Positions 16,759 through 25,719 of a stretch of 64,000 nucleotides of DNA are shown in pieces. The DNA lies in the NCBI GenBank assembly GCA_913058335.1, contig CAJXPX010000004.1:124001-188000 (forward strand), given 5' to 3'. A program made the position numbers and the translations under genes. The DNA comes from an uncultured Hyphomonadaceae bacterium. Lineage in GTDB: Bacteria; Pseudomonadota; Alphaproteobacteria; Caulobacterales; Maricaulaceae. The notes under the pieces were generated by a model. It saw nothing but the letters and a program-made list of their open reading frames with translations, did no database searches and was not told the origin of the DNA. Position 1 is the stretch's first letter; every line of letters starts with the position of its first letter.

Positions 16759-17724
16759 ATGACAGCTGAATCCCTTTCTCTTCTTCAAAACTTTGGTTTT
16801 TTGATTATTTCGCTTCTCACGGTCGCGACGCTTTACGTTATTTTTGCGCCAATCTTTGAGGGTGACAACCTTAAAAAACGGATGGATTCCGTGGCAAATG
16901 CCCGGGAAGGCCTAAAACAAAACCGAATGGCTGAATTAAATTCAGGCCAAAAAGGGTTACGAACCGAAAATAAAGGTGCCGTTAAAAATCTCGTCGACCG
17001 TTTTTCTTTGGAGAAATTATTTGAAGCCTCTGACTTGAAAGATAAATTGTCTCAGGCCGGAATGCGCGGACAAAAACCTATTTACACCTTTTACATGTTT
17101 CGCCTTATCGCTCCGGTAGTCTTGCTATTTCTGGGGCTGATCTTCTTCGTCGGTCTCAATATCCGCGAATGGTCGCTTATGCAGAATCTTTTTGTGACGA
17201 TTTCTCTGACCCTGTTTGGATTTTACCTGCCTGCCATCTATGTGAAAAATGCGGCCGGGAAACGCCTGGCCAATATCGTTCCTGTCTTTCCCGATGCGTT
17301 GGATTTGCTTCTTATCTGCGTGGAATCCGGTATGTCCGTTGAGTTGGCATTTGGGCGAGTGGCAGATGAAATGGCAGAAAGTTCTGTTGAGCTGGCCGAA
17401 GAGTTTTCTCTCACGACCGCAGAGCTGTCTTATCTCAGCAGCCGCCGCGTGGCTTATGAAAACTTGGCGCGGCGCAATAACCATCCGGGCATCCGCGCCG
17501 TAGCAACCGCGCTTATTCAGGCCGAACGTTATGGTACGCCTCTGGGAGATACGCTGCGCACTATGGCCAATGAGAACCGCCAGATGCGGGTCATGCAAGC
17601 AGAGAAAAAGGCGGCGTCCCTTCCGGCAAAATTGACCGTGCCGATGATTCTCTTTTTCCTTCCGGTTCTCTTTATTGTCATCTTGACACCAGCGGCTATG
17701 CGCTTGGGGTCAGCTCTCGGCTAA
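16759..17724 (+). CDS. tadC: Tad inner-membrane platform protein TadC (CpaH)
   Basis: A 321-aa partner of TadB with the same plan: an N-terminal helix (FLIISLLTVATLYVIFAPIF), a charged linker, paired membrane segments (about 110-165), the T2SSF domain (about 180-300, with PDALDLLLICVESGMSVELAF) and a C-terminal hydrophobic segment. GGGGAG precedes the start by 8 bases. It is the last gene of the rightward cpa operon and ends at a terminator shared with tadD. Confidence 0.93.
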   Translation: MTAESLSLLQNFGFLIISLLTVATLYVIFAPIFEGDNLKKRMDSVANAREGLKQNRMAELNSGQKGLRTENKGAVKNLVDRFSLEKLFEASDLKDKLSQAGMRGQKPIYTFYMFRLIAPVVLLFLGLIFFVGLNIREWSLMQNLFVTISLTLFGFYLPAIYVKNAAGKRLANIVPVFPDALDLLLICVESGMSVELAFGRVADEMAESSVELAEEFSLTTAELSYLSSRRVAYENLARRNNHPGIRAVATALIQAERYGTPLGDTLRTMANENRQMRVMQAEKKAASLPAKLTVPMILFFLPVLFIVILTPAAMRLGSALG

Positions 17725-17747
17725 GTTGGAAAATCATTCTGAGTAAT

Positions 17748-17780
17748 AAAAAAAGCCGCTGATTTCTCAGCGGCTTTTTT
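17748..17780. terminator. Bidirectional terminator between tadC and tadD
   Basis: An 8-base perfect stem gccgctga / tcagcggc with loop tttc, preceded by seven A and followed by six T, so it works on both strands for the converging tadC and tadD genes. Confidence 0.9.
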
Positions 17781-17802
17781 ACTTTACGATTATAAAAGGA
17801 CT

Positions 17803-19164
17803 TTAGCGTCTATCCCGAGAGGCCCCGCGGCGTTCTGGCGTTTGAGGGGGATAGGGCTGGCCTCCGGTTTGCGGCGTTCCGTAAGTCTGAGGGGGCTGAC
17901 TTTGATATTGTGAGCGGGGTTGAGCTTGAGTTGGAGTCTGTCTTGGATCGGCGCGGCCCGGATAATAAGGCGCGGATTGCTCGGCTTGTTTTTGAGTCTG
18001 ATATTGAGGTTTGGACTGGACTCGGCGGAGAGCGGGATTAGCCGGTTTTGCCCCGACATTCCCCGCGAGCCGGTCTAATATGTCCTGTTGGGCTTGTTGT
18101 TGCTGAGGCGTGACAACGTCTCGCTGAGGGCGCTGACCGGACTGTTCGGCGGCAATCCGCGCGGCGTCACTGGCAGAGCGTGTCTGGGCTACCCGGGAGT
18201 TTTGCAAGCCGGGTTGAAGCGAGGAGTAAGACCTTGGATCCGCTTGGCTAGAATCTTGGGCTATAGGGGCGCCTGCCGAAGGGGAATTCTGAACCGTTAC
18301 TTTCGGCGGCGGCGCCGCGAATCCTCCGCGCTGATAGCTTGGTGTGTTCGTATTCTGATTGGATGTAGCTCCGCGAAGTGTTTGGGCAGGCTGGGCATTC
18401 AACTCCGGTAACTTCGCTGAATATTGGCTTTGTGCCAACCGGGCCATCTTTTCTGCTTCATCGTTTTTACCTTGAATTTGCAACACCAGTGCCAGATTTT
18501 GCCTCGCGCTTTGTGAAGCGCCTGGAATAGCAACCGCGCGGCGCAGCCAGCTCTCCGCTGTAACAGGGTCGCCTGATAAGGCATATGATAGTCCCAGATT
18601 AGACATCACGCTGGGATCATTCGGAGTGATTTCCAAGGCGCGGGCATAATGTTTACGCGCCAGCTCATAGTTTTCTTGTTGATCCAAAGCGGCGCCTTTT
18701 AATGACCATAAGCGTCCGTAACCGGGGGCATATGCCAAGGCCTCGTCAAGCGGCTCCATTGCATCGACAGATCGCTCAGACGCAATGAGCGAGGCCGCAT
18801 ATTCCGCCGCTAAATAAGGGTCGCGCGGATAGAGCGCTCTTGTGGTTTGAGTGATTTCTACGGCCCGTTGGGGGTTGCCAACTCTACGAATAGCGGCCGA
18901 GAGCTTGATGGCGGCTTCCAAATCTCCGGGGTTCAGGTCATATTCACGCATCCAAAAGGCGGCCTGCGCTAATTTATCCTGAGTTTCAATTCCGTCGCGT
19001 AAAGCGCGGTTTGCGGGTTGAAAGCTGTCCTTACCCATTGTGTTGGAGAGTTCGCGTTCTGTGTCCGTATATTGAGGCGCGGCGGCGCAGCCAATGAGAC
19101 CGCCTATAGCGCTTAAAGATATTAACCCAGTCCCCAGTAAAAAACGTAATTTCTGCAATGCCAT
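17803..19164 (-). CDS. tadD: TadD-like TPR lipoprotein
   Basis: A 453-aa lipoprotein: signal peptide with lipobox near GLIGC (about residue 26). At least four tetratricopeptide repeats span about residues 65-235 (for example LDEALAYAPGYGRLWSLKGAAL and ARKHYARALEITPNDPSVMSNL). A 200-residue C-terminal tail is rich in Gln, Pro, Ser and Tyr and predicted disordered. TadD is needed for secretin assembly at the outer membrane. The gene is on the opposite strand to cpa and converges with tadC, as in other alphaproteobacterial tad loci. The long Q/P tail is not a general TadD feature and may bind peptidoglycan or partners; that is inference. Confidence 0.88.
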   Translation of the reverse strand: MALQKLRFLLGTGLISLSAIGGLIGCAAAPQYTDTERELSNTMGKDSFQPANRALRDGIETQDKLAQAAFWMREYDLNPGDLEAAIKLSAAIRRVGNPQRAVEITQTTRALYPRDPYLAAEYAASLIASERSVDAMEPLDEALAYAPGYGRLWSLKGAALDQQENYELARKHYARALEITPNDPSVMSNLGLSYALSGDPVTAESWLRRAVAIPGASQSARQNLALVLQIQGKNDEAEKMARLAQSQYSAKLPELNAQPAQTLRGATSNQNTNTPSYQRGGFAAPPPKVTVQNSPSAGAPIAQDSSQADPRSYSSLQPGLQNSRVAQTRSASDAARIAAEQSGQRPQRDVVTPQQQQAQQDILDRLAGNVGAKPANPALRRVQSKPQYQTQKQAEQSAPYYPGRADPRQTPTQAQPRSQYQSQPPQTYGTPQTGGQPYPPQTPERRGASRDRR

Positions 19165-19279
19165 ATTCTGTCTAGCCTCCTGCCCTATAGAGCGTTCCGC
19201 GTCCTGCGATGTGCGTTCCGGTCTCGCGACTCAGCTTGCACCTGCCTATAATTGCGTTAACAAACGTAAACAGAGACGG

Positions 19280-19294
19280 TTAACGCTTCGTTAG
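19280..19294 (+). promoter_or_regulatory. CtrA-like box between tadD and the M17 peptidase gene
   Basis: TTAA-CGCTTCG-TTAG, 7 of 8 defined bases of the CtrA consensus, in the 205-base divergent gap. Near-matches like this arise by chance, so the assignment is tentative. Confidence 0.3.
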
Positions 19295-19369
19295 TCTCCT
19301 CCAATGTTCACTGTGGAAATCTGATCGGTTTGCGATATATAGATTGGCAAACGGAAAGAAGAGAAAACT

Positions 19370-20806
19370 ATGTCCGATCCCCAAAAAGAAACCCCGATTT
19401 TTGTAAAAGCCTCCGAGCTGAGTGATAAGGAAACAACATCTATTATTCCTATATATTGCGTGCGTCCTGACGGTTGGGCGAATGTCAAAGCCGCTCTTGA
19501 TAGTGTGGGCCAAAATTACGCAGCGGCGCGAGGCTTTGCAGCGGAAGCGGGACAAAGAGTGCGGGTTCCTAAATCTGACGGAGAGGTCGCTCTTGTTCTT
19601 TATGGATTAGGCCCGGTTGAAGATGATGACCTCGGCCCAATTCGGGTTGGCGGATTGTCTTCTGCTCTACCAGCCGGATTTTATAAACTCGCTTCTTTTC
19701 CCAAAGACTGGAAACGTAACCTTGCTGAAACAGGATGGGGCTTGGGTGCTTATAAATTCGAAACTTATCTTAAGGACGAAACCCACTTTCCGACTTTGGT
19801 TGTAGAAGATGACAGCCCTTTGACCGAGACGCAATCCTTGGCTGATGCAACGGCGCTTTGCCGTGACCTTATTAATATACCGGCAAGTGATATGGGGCCC
19901 ATTGCACTGCATAAGGCCGCAACGGATCTTGCCAAGCAATACGGCGCAACCGTGACGGAAACTGTCGGAGAAGATTTGCTCGCGCAAAACCTGCCAATGA
20001 TTCACGCTGTGGGCCGCGCGGCACATGAAGAGCCGCGTTTAGTCGAATTCGAATGGGGCGATCCGTCCCATCCAAGGCTCGCTTTGGTCGGGAAGGGGAT
20101 AACTTTTGATACAGGCGGCGTGAATATAAAAGGCGCGGCAAGCGCGCGTCTGATGAAAAAAGATATGGGCGGGGCAGCGCATGTCTTGGCCTTGTCTAAA
20201 CTAATCATGGAAAACAACCTTCCAATTCGGCTGCATTGTTTAGTCGCGGTAGCCGAAAATGCGGTCTCTGCCGGCGCTTACCGTCCGGGCGATATTCTTC
20301 GCTCTCGCGAAGGGCTGACCGTTGAAATTGACAATACAGATGCGGAAGGGCGTCTTGTTTTGGGCGACAGTTTGACTAAAGCTGCAGAAAGCGAACCCGC
20401 CCTTATCATAGATTTTGCCACTTTGACCGGTGCCGCCCGGGTTGCCATGGGGCCGCAAGTGCCGCCGTTTTTCTCTAATCGCGAAAAGCCGGTAGCCGAT
20501 GTGTTGGCTCAAGGCGAAAAGCAGGTCGATCCGGTTTGGCGCTTGCCTTTGTGGAAGCCCTATTATTCGCTTCTCAGCTCTCCAATTGCCGACATGAAAA
20601 ATTCCGGGGGAAGCTTTGCCGGCTGCATTACGGCGGCTTTATTTCTGCAGCGCTTTGTCAAAGACCGTCCGTGGATGCACCTTGATACCTATGGCTGGAA
20701 CCCTAGTCCCCGCGCCGGACACCCCAAGGGCGGAGACATGTATGGCGTGCGGGCTTTGTATTTTTGGCTGAAAGCGGGCGGGTTGAACTCTGACCTCTCC
20801 AAATAG
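19370..20806 (+). CDS. Leucyl aminopeptidase family (M17) protein
   Basis: A 478-aa cytosolic metallopeptidase that removes N-terminal residues from peptides. The two-metal site is visible: Lys and Asp in VGKGITFDTGG (about residue 241), the second Asp in KKDMGGAAH, and NTDAEGRLVLGD (about residues 321-332) with the conserved Asp/Glu and Arg. DFATLTGAARVAMG follows. Length fits M17. It is placed just before a MarR-type regulator and an NlpC/P60 peptidase on the same strand, a neighbourhood I recall from other alphaproteobacteria that suggests a role in peptide recycling from the cell wall; that is inference. Confidence 0.92.
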   Translation: MSDPQKETPIFVKASELSDKETTSIIPIYCVRPDGWANVKAALDSVGQNYAAARGFAAEAGQRVRVPKSDGEVALVLYGLGPVEDDDLGPIRVGGLSSALPAGFYKLASFPKDWKRNLAETGWGLGAYKFETYLKDETHFPTLVVEDDSPLTETQSLADATALCRDLINIPASDMGPIALHKAATDLAKQYGATVTETVGEDLLAQNLPMIHAVGRAAHEEPRLVEFEWGDPSHPRLALVGKGITFDTGGVNIKGAASARLMKKDMGGAAHVLALSKLIMENNLPIRLHCLVAVAENAVSAGAYRPGDILRSREGLTVEIDNTDAEGRLVLGDSLTKAAESEPALIIDFATLTGAARVAMGPQVPPFFSNREKPVADVLAQGEKQVDPVWRLPLWKPYYSLLSSPIADMKNSGGSFAGCITAALFLQRFVKDRPWMHLDTYGWNPSPRAGHPKGGDMYGVRALYFWLKAGGLNSDLSK

Positions 20807-20821
20807 TTAACAAGCTCTTAA
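20807..20821 (+). promoter_or_regulatory. Exact CtrA consensus match upstream of the marR gene
   Basis: TTAA-CAAGCTC-TTAA begins on the base after the M17 stop codon and lies about 125 bases before the preferred MarR start. It agrees with TTAA-N7-TTAA at all 8 defined bases. About one exact match per 65 kb is expected by chance, so location rather than presence is the argument. Confidence 0.45.
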
Positions 20822-20945
20822 AAAAATATAGAGTCCTTTTAAGGCCTTAGCCAAATCTGGGGACTCGCCCATAGTTTGTGCCTTGACCAAAGAATCCTGC
20901 CTATGCGATTCCTTGATTCGGATACAAATCAGGGACAAGATAAAT

Positions 20946-21404
20946 ATGGCGGATGGAGCGGATAATACGGTGGTTTTTCTTGCGCCGGTCCCAAATGCGC
21001 CGCGTCATCAAAGCCCGCAGACACAAGCTTCGCGTCCTTTAAATAAGGCACCATCAGCCCTTTCACGGCCAAAAATAAATTTATCTGAAGGTTTGGACCT
21101 ATGGCAGCGTGTGACAGTCGAATCTGTTCGCGCTAGCGAGCCGGATTTATCAACTCGGCAAATGGCCGTTCTTATGACTATCTATCTGTCCGAAGGGCCC
21201 CATACGGTACGCTCGCTCGCCAAACACCTGCACGTTACCAAAGCGGTTATCTCTCGCGCCATAGACCGGCTCACTCATCATGGATATGTCGAGCGCGCCC
21301 CGGATCATCGGGATAAACGCTCTGTTGTGATGTGCCGGACATCAGGCGGAATACATTATTTGCGTAACTTTGCGCGGGTGATTCAATCTGAATTCGCTTC
21401 TTGA
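20946..21404 (+). CDS. MarR-family winged-helix regulator
   Basis: A 152-aa DNA-binding protein counted from ATG 20946, preferred over an upstream TTG (20883) because AGGGA lies 10 bases before it. The N-terminal 45 residues are Pro/Gln/Ser-rich. The winged helix follows (LSTRQMAVLMTIYL, TVRSLAKHLHVTKAVISRAIDRLTHHGYVERAP in part), with the DHRDKR wing motif typical of MarR. It lacks long C-terminal dimerisation helices. Only 3 bases separate it from the NlpC/P60 gene, so it probably controls that operon. Confidence 0.85.
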   Translation: MADGADNTVVFLAPVPNAPRHQSPQTQASRPLNKAPSALSRPKINLSEGLDLWQRVTVESVRASEPDLSTRQMAVLMTIYLSEGPHTVRSLAKHLHVTKAVISRAIDRLTHHGYVERAPDHRDKRSVVMCRTSGGIHYLRNFARVIQSEFAS

Positions 21405-21407
21405 TAC

Positions 21408-22223
21408 ATGGCTGATCCCCGTACCAGCCTACCGGAGGCGCAGGCGCCGCTTCTCTCTACCGCTCACGTCATCAGCTCTTCTGCGCCGTTGCGGGATAAT
21501 CGTGGCTGGCGAAAAGGGTTGCAAACAGAACTTCTTCACGGACAAGGATTTAATATTTACGGCGAAGGTCGGGGGTGGGTCTTTGGCCAATCAATACCGC
21601 TTGTCGCGGGGAGTGAACGCCCCGGCTATGTCGGTTATATTCCGAAAAAGTCTATTTCCGGTGACGTTTTCGAAGCGAGCCATGCAGTTTCTGCGCTAAG
21701 AGCTCCGGTCTTTAATGATCCAGATATAAAATCCCATATTACGCAATCCCTCCCGCTCAACGCGCAAGTTCAAAGCCGAAAAGAGGAGGGAGATTTTGTA
21801 AAGGTCGGCGTCGGCGCCTATATTCATAACCGTCATTTACTCAAGCTATCAAGTTTACCCTCTGGGCAGGATTATGTTAATTATGCCGAGATGTATCTGG
21901 GCGCGCCCTATATTTGGGGCGGCACAGGAGATATGGGGTTGGATTGTTCCGGGCTTTTACAAATGGCGCTGTGTGCTGTTGGCCAAGATGCCCCACGGGA
22001 TGCGGATTTACAGGAACAAGATTTAGGTGACCGTCTCAAAACCACAGGCGAAACGGATGAGCTGCGGCGCGGCGACCTTATTTTCTGGCCGGGTCATGTC
22101 GGAATTATGTCGGATGCGCAGACATTGCTACATGCCAACGCTTTTCACATGGTGACGGCAAAAGAGCCTTACAGCGAAGCGGTAGAGCGTATAGGCACGC
22201 CCCGAACAATTAAGCGCTTTTGA
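21408..22223 (+). CDS. NlpC/P60 (C40) family peptidase with SH3-like domains
   Basis: A 271-aa protein. The N-terminal half contains two SH3-like segments (about 20-85 and 90-145). The C-terminal half is an NlpC/P60 domain with the catalytic Cys in LDCSGLLQ (about residue 183), His in GHVGIM (about 225) and the third polar residue in HANAFHM (about 240). Such enzymes cut the D-gamma-Glu-diaminopimelate bond of wall peptides. No signal peptide is visible, so it may act on muropeptides in the cytoplasm, which fits the M17 aminopeptidase nearby. Translation is coupled to marR. Confidence 0.9.
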   Translation: MADPRTSLPEAQAPLLSTAHVISSSAPLRDNRGWRKGLQTELLHGQGFNIYGEGRGWVFGQSIPLVAGSERPGYVGYIPKKSISGDVFEASHAVSALRAPVFNDPDIKSHITQSLPLNAQVQSRKEEGDFVKVGVGAYIHNRHLLKLSSLPSGQDYVNYAEMYLGAPYIWGGTGDMGLDCSGLLQMALCAVGQDAPRDADLQEQDLGDRLKTTGETDELRRGDLIFWPGHVGIMSDAQTLLHANAFHMVTAKEPYSEAVERIGTPRTIKRF

Positions 22224-22248
22224 TTATTGAAGCACGTACAGGCTCAGC

Positions 22249-23070
22249 CTACTGAGGTTCAGTTTCGTCTTCCGTAGGATTCGTTTCGGTTCCTTCTTCC
22301 GCAGCAGTTTCGGCTGCCCCGTCATCGCTCGCAGTCTCTTCTGAATTTGACGCGTCTTCTGAAGTTTCTACTGCTTCACCTTCAGTCGCGGCATCTTCAT
22401 CCTGATTAGCGGTATCAGTCGGATCGGCGGTTGGATTTTCAACATTCGCTTCGACGACGTCTCCGTCCTCATTGACCACTGGCGCCTCTTCTCCTTCAGC
22501 CATTTCTGTAGGTTCTTCTGGAGCCGGGGCCGCTTTGGCTTCGGGTCTATCCAGCGGGCTGTCCGCATTGACACGCAAATATTCAATTACGGCGGCGCGG
22601 TCTTCTTCTTTTTTCAATCCGATAAAAGACATATTGGTGCCGCTCAGATGGGCCGCAGGTCGAGTCAGGAAGCTGTTCAGTTGTTCATATGTCCAATTAT
22701 AACCTGCGGAGTTCATAGCGGAGGAATAGTTGAAGTCAGATTTGTGCGCTGTCGGGCCGCCGACAACGCCGTAAAGGTTTGGCCCCGTGCCATTGGGTCC
22801 ACCGGGTTCAACATTGTGACAAGACTGGCATTTTTTAAAGACGTTTGCGCCTTCGTCAGCGTCCATGGCATCGACAAAGCTCTGCTGCGGAAATGGCAGG
22901 TCTAAAGCTTCTTCTTCGCCCGCCCCCAATTCAATGGCTCCGACGGAGTAAACCGGAACTTCAGGTGCATCTGTGTGCATAAAGAAGTGCGGCACTTCGC
23001 GCAAAACCATGACACCTAAAGCAGTCGCCAAAATGGCACCGGCGATTTTGTTGAAACCAAGCTCATCCAT
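22249..23070 (-). CDS. Membrane-anchored class I cytochrome c with long acidic tail
   Basis: A 273-aa protein: an uncleaved N-terminal anchor (AGAILATALGVMVL, about 11-24), a periplasmic linker, then a mono-haem cytochrome c domain (about 68-175) with CQSCH (haem attachment) and the distal Met in GTNMSFIG. It resembles CycM/c552-type carriers that feed terminal oxidases. The last ~95 residues are almost entirely Glu, Asp, Ala, Thr, Asn and Pro and very acidic, which is unusual. It stands alone, transcribed toward the NlpC gene. Haem-binding residues are intact. Confidence 0.9.
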   Translation of the reverse strand: MDELGFNKIAGAILATALGVMVLREVPHFFMHTDAPEVPVYSVGAIELGAGEEEALDLPFPQQSFVDAMDADEGANVFKKCQSCHNVEPGGPNGTGPNLYGVVGGPTAHKSDFNYSSAMNSAGYNWTYEQLNSFLTRPAAHLSGTNMSFIGLKKEEDRAAVIEYLRVNADSPLDRPEAKAAPAPEEPTEMAEGEEAPVVNEDGDVVEANVENPTADPTDTANQDEDAATEGEAVETSEDASNSEETASDDGAAETAAEEGTETNPTEDETEPQ

Positions 23071-23244
23071 GGGACGATTTCCTTCGTAATCTTATTCTTA
23101 GACGGCCGAGCATAGCCCATCCCGTTTGTTTCGTGGTCTTAATATAAACATATCACGCGAAAGCAAATGGAAAACCACTTGCGGCACACAGTCGCAAAGG
23201 GTTTAAGCCCTGTTTGAGACGTATTTTTCAAGATTGAGACCAAT

Positions 23245-24084
23245 ATGAGCGATGTGATTGTTTATCAGGGGGAATCCGGGGCCTATTCCCATTTGGCTTG
23301 TCAGGCCTATTTCCCGGATCATACCCCGATGCCTTGCGCGAGTTTTGCCAGCGCTTTTGCCCGGGTTCGGGAGGGAGAGGCGCAGCTTGCCATGATCCCT
23401 GTCGAAAACACTGTGGCAGGGCGTGTGTCGGATATTTACCACCTGTTGCCAGAAGGCGGGCTACATATTGTCGGAGAGCGATATCTAGCGGTTCACCATC
23501 AACTTTTAGGTGTCAAAGGTGCAAAGAAAGAAGATATCAAGACCGCCCGATCCCATCCTATGGCTCTGGGACAGGTCAGAAAAAAACTGGTCGAGTGGAA
23601 TATACGCTCGGTTGCGGATGTAGACACGGCCGGGGCGGCGCGCAAAGTTGCCGAGGAAGGCGATAAAACTGTTGCGGCGGTCGCCTCAAAACTTTCCGCA
23701 GAAACCTATGGCCTGGACATTCTGGCAGAAAATATTGAAGACGAATCTCATAACACAACCCGGTTTCTTATCTTGTCACCAAATCCGGTTATGCCGGTTC
23801 AGACAGACGGCCCTGTTGTTACAAGTTTTGTCTTTAAAGTCCGAAGTGTCGCTTCTGCACTTTATAAGGCGCTTGGTGGGTTCGCGACAAATGGCATCAA
23901 TATGACAAAGCTCGAAAGTTATATGGTGGGTGGATCCTTTAACGCGGCGCAATTCTACGCCGATGTCGAGGGGCATCCCGACAGCCCGGCAATGCGTCAT
24001 GCCTTGGAAGAGCTTGCCTTTTTCTCGGAAAACTTGACGATTCTAGGGACATATCCGGCTGACTCCAGCCGAAATTTGGGATAG
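23245..24084 (+). CDS. pheA: Prephenate dehydratase (PDT-ACT)
   Basis: A 279-aa cytosolic enzyme converting prephenate to phenylpyruvate for phenylalanine synthesis. The PDT domain (about 1-185) opens with YQGESGAYSHLA and has IPVENTVAGRV and the catalytic-loop motif NTTRFLIL. An ACT domain (about 195-275) with ESYMVGG provides feedback control by phenylalanine. There is no chorismate mutase domain, as usual in alphaproteobacteria. It is a single gene, divergent from the cytochrome c gene. Confidence 0.94.
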   Translation: MSDVIVYQGESGAYSHLACQAYFPDHTPMPCASFASAFARVREGEAQLAMIPVENTVAGRVSDIYHLLPEGGLHIVGERYLAVHHQLLGVKGAKKEDIKTARSHPMALGQVRKKLVEWNIRSVADVDTAGAARKVAEEGDKTVAAVASKLSAETYGLDILAENIEDESHNTTRFLILSPNPVMPVQTDGPVVTSFVFKVRSVASALYKALGGFATNGINMTKLESYMVGGSFNAAQFYADVEGHPDSPAMRHALEELAFFSENLTILGTYPADSSRNLG

Positions 24085-24138
24085 CCATCACGTCAATTTG
24101 AACGCATAGGGCTACACCTGCGATAGAGGACGCCTTAT

Positions 24139-24603
24139 ATGAAGGCTATGAAAACAGTTAGTTTCATCATGACAGCCGCGATTCTCGGCTTTTCAACGCT
24201 GACACCGCTGAGCGCTCATGCGGGGCACGATGTAATCTACACGTCTTGGCGGAATAACGCTGCCCTTGGCGGGTATGACGCTGTCAGCTTTTACTCCGGC
24301 AATCCGCAAAGAGGAGAAAGGGAGTTCTCGACTGTTTATAAAAGCGCAAAATGGTATTTTCAGACCGAAGCCAATCGAGATTTGTTCCTTGCGAACCCCA
24401 CTGCATTTGAACCGCAATATGGGGGCTATTGCGCTTGGGCGGTGGCAAAGGGCAAACTTGCCAAAGGCAGCCCGAAACACTGGTATGTTGAGGACGGAAA
24501 GCTCTATCTGAATTTCAGTGGCCGAATCCGAGATCGCTGGCTGGCAGACAAAAATGATTATATCTCAAGAGCCAATTCAAGATGGCCGGATATTCTGAAA
24601 TAA
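24139..24603 (+). CDS. Exported YHS-domain protein
   Basis: A 154-aa protein with an N-terminal signal peptide (cleavage probably near AHAGHD, about residue 29). The YHS-type domain covers about 35-125: LGGYDAVSFYSG, KSAKWYFQTEANRDLFLANP and YGGYCAWAVAKG are the family landmarks. YHS domains are proposed to bind metal; the one Cys here is in GGYCAW. It is a periplasmic protein of unknown function. It starts 54 bases after pheA on the same strand, but a functional link is not evident. Confidence 0.85.
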   Translation: MKAMKTVSFIMTAAILGFSTLTPLSAHAGHDVIYTSWRNNAALGGYDAVSFYSGNPQRGEREFSTVYKSAKWYFQTEANRDLFLANPTAFEPQYGGYCAWAVAKGKLAKGSPKHWYVEDGKLYLNFSGRIRDRWLADKNDYISRANSRWPDILK

Positions 24604-24609
24604 AAACCT

Positions 24610-25509
24610 TTAACCTTGCTCCACCCAATATTTCATCATCTGGTGGGCAATGGTGATACGGGGTAGTCTTGAAAAGGCATTGCCGGTCTTATCCAGCACA
24701 GCTTTTACCTCTTCTCGGGTAAACCAGCGGCAGTCTTCCAGCTCATCTTTATTGATTTCTATATCTGAGTTAATGGCGTCGCTTATGACCCCGAGCATAA
24801 GCTGGCTTGGGAATGGCCAGGGCTGACTCGCGATATAGCGGTGGTTTTTCGTCTTGATCCCACTTTCTTCTTCGACTTCGCGGGCGACGGCTTCTTCCAT
24901 TGTCTCGCCGGGGGAAATGAAACCTGCCAATGCTGACATTGTTCCTTCCGGCCAGCCAATCCCGCGCCCCAAGAGGAGTTTATCCTCATGTATAACCAAC
25001 ATAATCACAACTGGATTAACGCGCGGAAAATGTTCCGCCGCGCAACTTTCCCGCGAACAAATTCTCTTATTGCCGCCCTCGCCGGGATTTGTCGGAGCAG
25101 AACATTTTGCACAGAACGGATGCTCGAAATGCCAATCGAGAATGGATTTGGCCCGTCCGGCCAGAGCAAGCTCTTCGTCGCTCAATTGTCCGCCGACGGT
25201 TCGCAAGCTCTGGAAGTCCTTTTCCAGTGTGATAGCGTCGTTTTTCTGTAAATTGCCAACAAATATAGGCCGGTCCCCTTCCAAGCCTAAGAAAATTACG
25301 TGTGGGTCTATCAGGTTTTGGCCAATAAGTTCCGTTGGGTGCAGTCGAATGAGTTTTCCTTCCGCATCAATTGCAGGTTGACCTTTATAAAATAAAATAG
25401 CGCGCGCGGCGGGTTTGGCCATGAAAGCCTGAAGCTCCTCCGGAGAGCGCTGAGTTTCACAAAAGTCGATAGGGCTGCCAGCGAATGGCATAAGGTCAGT
25501 ATAGGTCAT
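24610..25509 (-). CDS. nudC: NADH pyrophosphatase / RNA NAD-decapping hydrolase NudC
   Basis: A 299-aa Nudix hydrolase. It has an N-terminal NADH-pyrophosphatase-like domain, a zinc ribbon with four Cys (CAKC ... ICSRESC, about residues 137-158) and a Nudix domain with the box GFISPGETMEEAVAREVEEE (about 193-212). The SQPWPFPSQLMLG motif just after it is the NADH-pyrophosphatase signature. It hydrolyses NAD(H) and removes NAD caps from RNA. Convergent with the YHS gene, 6 bases apart. Confidence 0.94.
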   Translation of the reverse strand: MTYTDLMPFAGSPIDFCETQRSPEELQAFMAKPAARAILFYKGQPAIDAEGKLIRLHPTELIGQNLIDPHVIFLGLEGDRPIFVGNLQKNDAITLEKDFQSLRTVGGQLSDEELALAGRAKSILDWHFEHPFCAKCSAPTNPGEGGNKRICSRESCAAEHFPRVNPVVIMLVIHEDKLLLGRGIGWPEGTMSALAGFISPGETMEEAVAREVEEESGIKTKNHRYIASQPWPFPSQLMLGVISDAINSDIEINKDELEDCRWFTREEVKAVLDKTGNAFSRLPRITIAHQMMKYWVEQG

Positions 25510-25719
25510 GCGGCTCTATAACGTTATCAGATAAAAAAGACATGGCTGAAAGCACAATGTCAGAACTTTGCCATAACAGCCCGTTTCGATCTTTAATTAC
25601 CTCGAATTTAGAAACAGTGGCAAAATTACAACGACTCCACCGGGCTGCAGATTCCGGGGGAACGAACCGTTCGCTATGAGCATATCCTTCTCCGTGATTC
25701 ATCACGAAAGGAAAATACA

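Noticed and set aside
5845-19164. Tad locus as a mobile genomic island
   Set aside because: Tad loci are often transferred, but here composition is like the surroundings, no integrase, tRNA or att repeat is visible, and gene order is Caulobacter-like.
23203-23217. TTAA-N7-TTGA before pheA as a CtrA site
   Set aside because: 7-of-8 match with no cell-cycle rationale; such near-matches are expected by chance.
25659-25680. GGAAC...CGTT as an EcfG-type stress promoter before the beta-barrel gene
   Set aside because: The CGTT lies only a few bases after GGAAC instead of 16-17, so spacing is wrong; only the short dyad cgaac-c-gttcg remains.
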